From: Marinomonas sp. KMM3893
Lineage (GTDB): Bacteria > Pseudomonadota > Gammaproteobacteria > Pseudomonadales > Marinomonadaceae
Direction of reading: 5' to 3'
Length of the DNA: 64,000 bases
Assembly: GCF_004352855.1 (NCBI RefSeq)
Contig: NZ_SJSC01000003.1
Coordinates: 372,001-436,000, forward strand
Each line of letters opens with the position of its first letter. Positions within the stretch are counted from its first letter, which is position 1. The position numbers were made by a program, and so were the translations under genes. The notes beneath the pieces were generated by a model. That model ran no database searches, was not told the origin of the DNA, and was given only the letters and a program-made list of their open reading frames with translations. Positions 63,461 to 64,000 of this stretch are shown piece by piece.

Positions 63461-64000
63461 ACCGCGACGATTTTCGTGTAGCGTTGTTTGGGGCGACCGC
63501 CAGTTTTGTAGTCCAAGCTCATTTCAACAAGCCCTTGGGCTTCTAAATACTCCAAATAACGCCTCGCGGTAATGCGGCTTAAATGAATCGCATTGCCTAT
63601 TTCCTCCGCGGTAAATGTGGCTTCTTGCCGTTCTTCTAAGTGCCTGTTCAGCACATCCAATGTTTTCTGATCGATGCCTTTCGGGGTTTTGCGACTCTTG
63701 TCCAAATGGGTTTGCTTACGAAATAGGGCATCAATGCTTTGTTGGTCGATCTTGATCGCTTTGGAAAGCTGCTGACGCAACTCGGTATAGTCTGACAACG
63801 CTTGTAAGACTCGCGACATGCGAATGGGTTTAACCAGATAATCCATCACGCCCAGTTGAATGCTTCTTTCAATAGTGCTGGTTTCGCGTTCGGCTGTGGT
63901 CATGATAAAAGCGCCATGAAAACCGTCGCTTTTTAGCGTGCGGATTAAATCGATGCCATTGCCGTCCGGTAATGTGATGTCCACCATCACCAGTTCTGGG
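63457..64000 (-). CDS. CitB/DcuR-type response regulator, truncated by window end
   Basis: The gene runs off the window at 64000, so only about 180 C-terminal residues are seen. The receiver part has MVDITLPDGNGIDLI with the phospho-Asp strand, MTTAE with the conserved Thr, and DYLVKPI with the conserved Lys. A linker leads to a helix-turn-helix of the CitB family (FTAEEIGNAIHLSRITARRYLEYL in part, then TGGRPKQRY). Such regulators usually control transport or use of C4-dicarboxylates or citrate with a membrane kinase; the partner kinase is probably just outside the window. Confidence 0.9.
   Translation of the reverse strand, partial: PELVMVDITLPDGNGIDLIRTLKSDGFHGAFIMTTAERETSTIERSIQLGVMDYLVKPIRMSRVLQALSDYTELRQQLSKAIKIDQQSIDALFRKQTHLDKSRKTPKGIDQKTLDVLNRHLEERQEATFTAEEIGNAIHLSRITARRYLEYLEAQGLVEMSLDYKTGGRPKQRYTKIVAV

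Overview
The window looks like a chromosomal segment of a marine gammaproteobacterium, most likely Oceanospirillales and possibly Marinomonas or a close relative. That placement is inferred from protein similarity as I remember it and from gene order (proA-nadD-rsfS-rlmH-mrdA-rodA-mltB-rlpA-dacA-ybeD-lipB-lipA; purN-purM facing a DUF2066 gene; gltA facing sdhCDAB-sucABCD-lpd); no database was searched. There are no tRNA, rRNA, CRISPR, prophage or transposase genes. Nearly all DNA is coding.

Region by region. (1) 1-9836: a dense run on the plus strand for cell-wall elongation and lipoate: end of proA, nadD, rsfS, rlmH, PBP2/RodA, MltB, RlpA, a PBP5-type carboxypeptidase, YbeD, LipB and LipA, closed by a terminator. 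(2) 9.9-17.5 kb: arginine decarboxylase, an unusual two-domain acetyltransferase, a bicupin, ParC, and an iron-storage group of two ferritin-like subunits facing bfd, which has a Fur-type promoter. (3) 17.6-20.8 kb: a DsbA-like oxidoreductase, a Tag-like DNA glycosylase, PdxJ, a DTW-domain protein and DUF1244. (4) 20.8-28.5 kb: a Lap-type biofilm system: LapG protease, LapD c-di-GMP receptor, a small reverse-strand gene, the type I secretion ATPase LapB and adaptor LapC, then a LuxR-type regulator. The adhesin itself and the outer-membrane TolC-like partner are not here. (5) 28.6-43 kb: a complete assimilatory nitrate/nitrite system: NasT/NasS sensor-antiterminator, NrtA-type binding protein, permease, ATPase, NasC-like flavoprotein, NirB, NirD, NasA, a TrpD2/YbiB-like protein and MobA. 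(6) 43-47 kb: DUF3108, PurN, PurM, DUF2066 and a small Cys-rich protein. (7) 47-60.6 kb: the TCA block gltA / sdhCDAB / sucAB-lpd-sucCD. (8) 60.6-64 kb: a Cys-rich CWC protein, L-2-hydroxyglutarate oxidase, a lipoprotein, two small hypothetical genes and a truncated CitB-type response regulator.

How parts work together. The nitrate block shows a readable regulatory circuit. Sigma-54 type promoters (GG-N10-GC) precede nasT, the transporter operon and nasA. Two separate leaders, one before the binding-protein gene and one immediately before nasA, each carry an intrinsic terminator whose 5' arm overlaps a small hexaloop hairpin of the kind bound by ANTAR proteins such as NasT. Nitrogen limitation would start transcription, and nitrate or nitrite sensed by NasS would free NasT to let it through, independently at each leader.

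Other points of interest: the two ferritin subunits have complementary losses (one keeps the ferroxidase ligands but lacks the heme Met, the other keeps the heme Met but has lost ferroxidase ligands); SucB carries two lipoyl domains with 46 identical consecutive residues but 22 synonymous codon differences; and an acetyltransferase is fused to an ABM-like domain.
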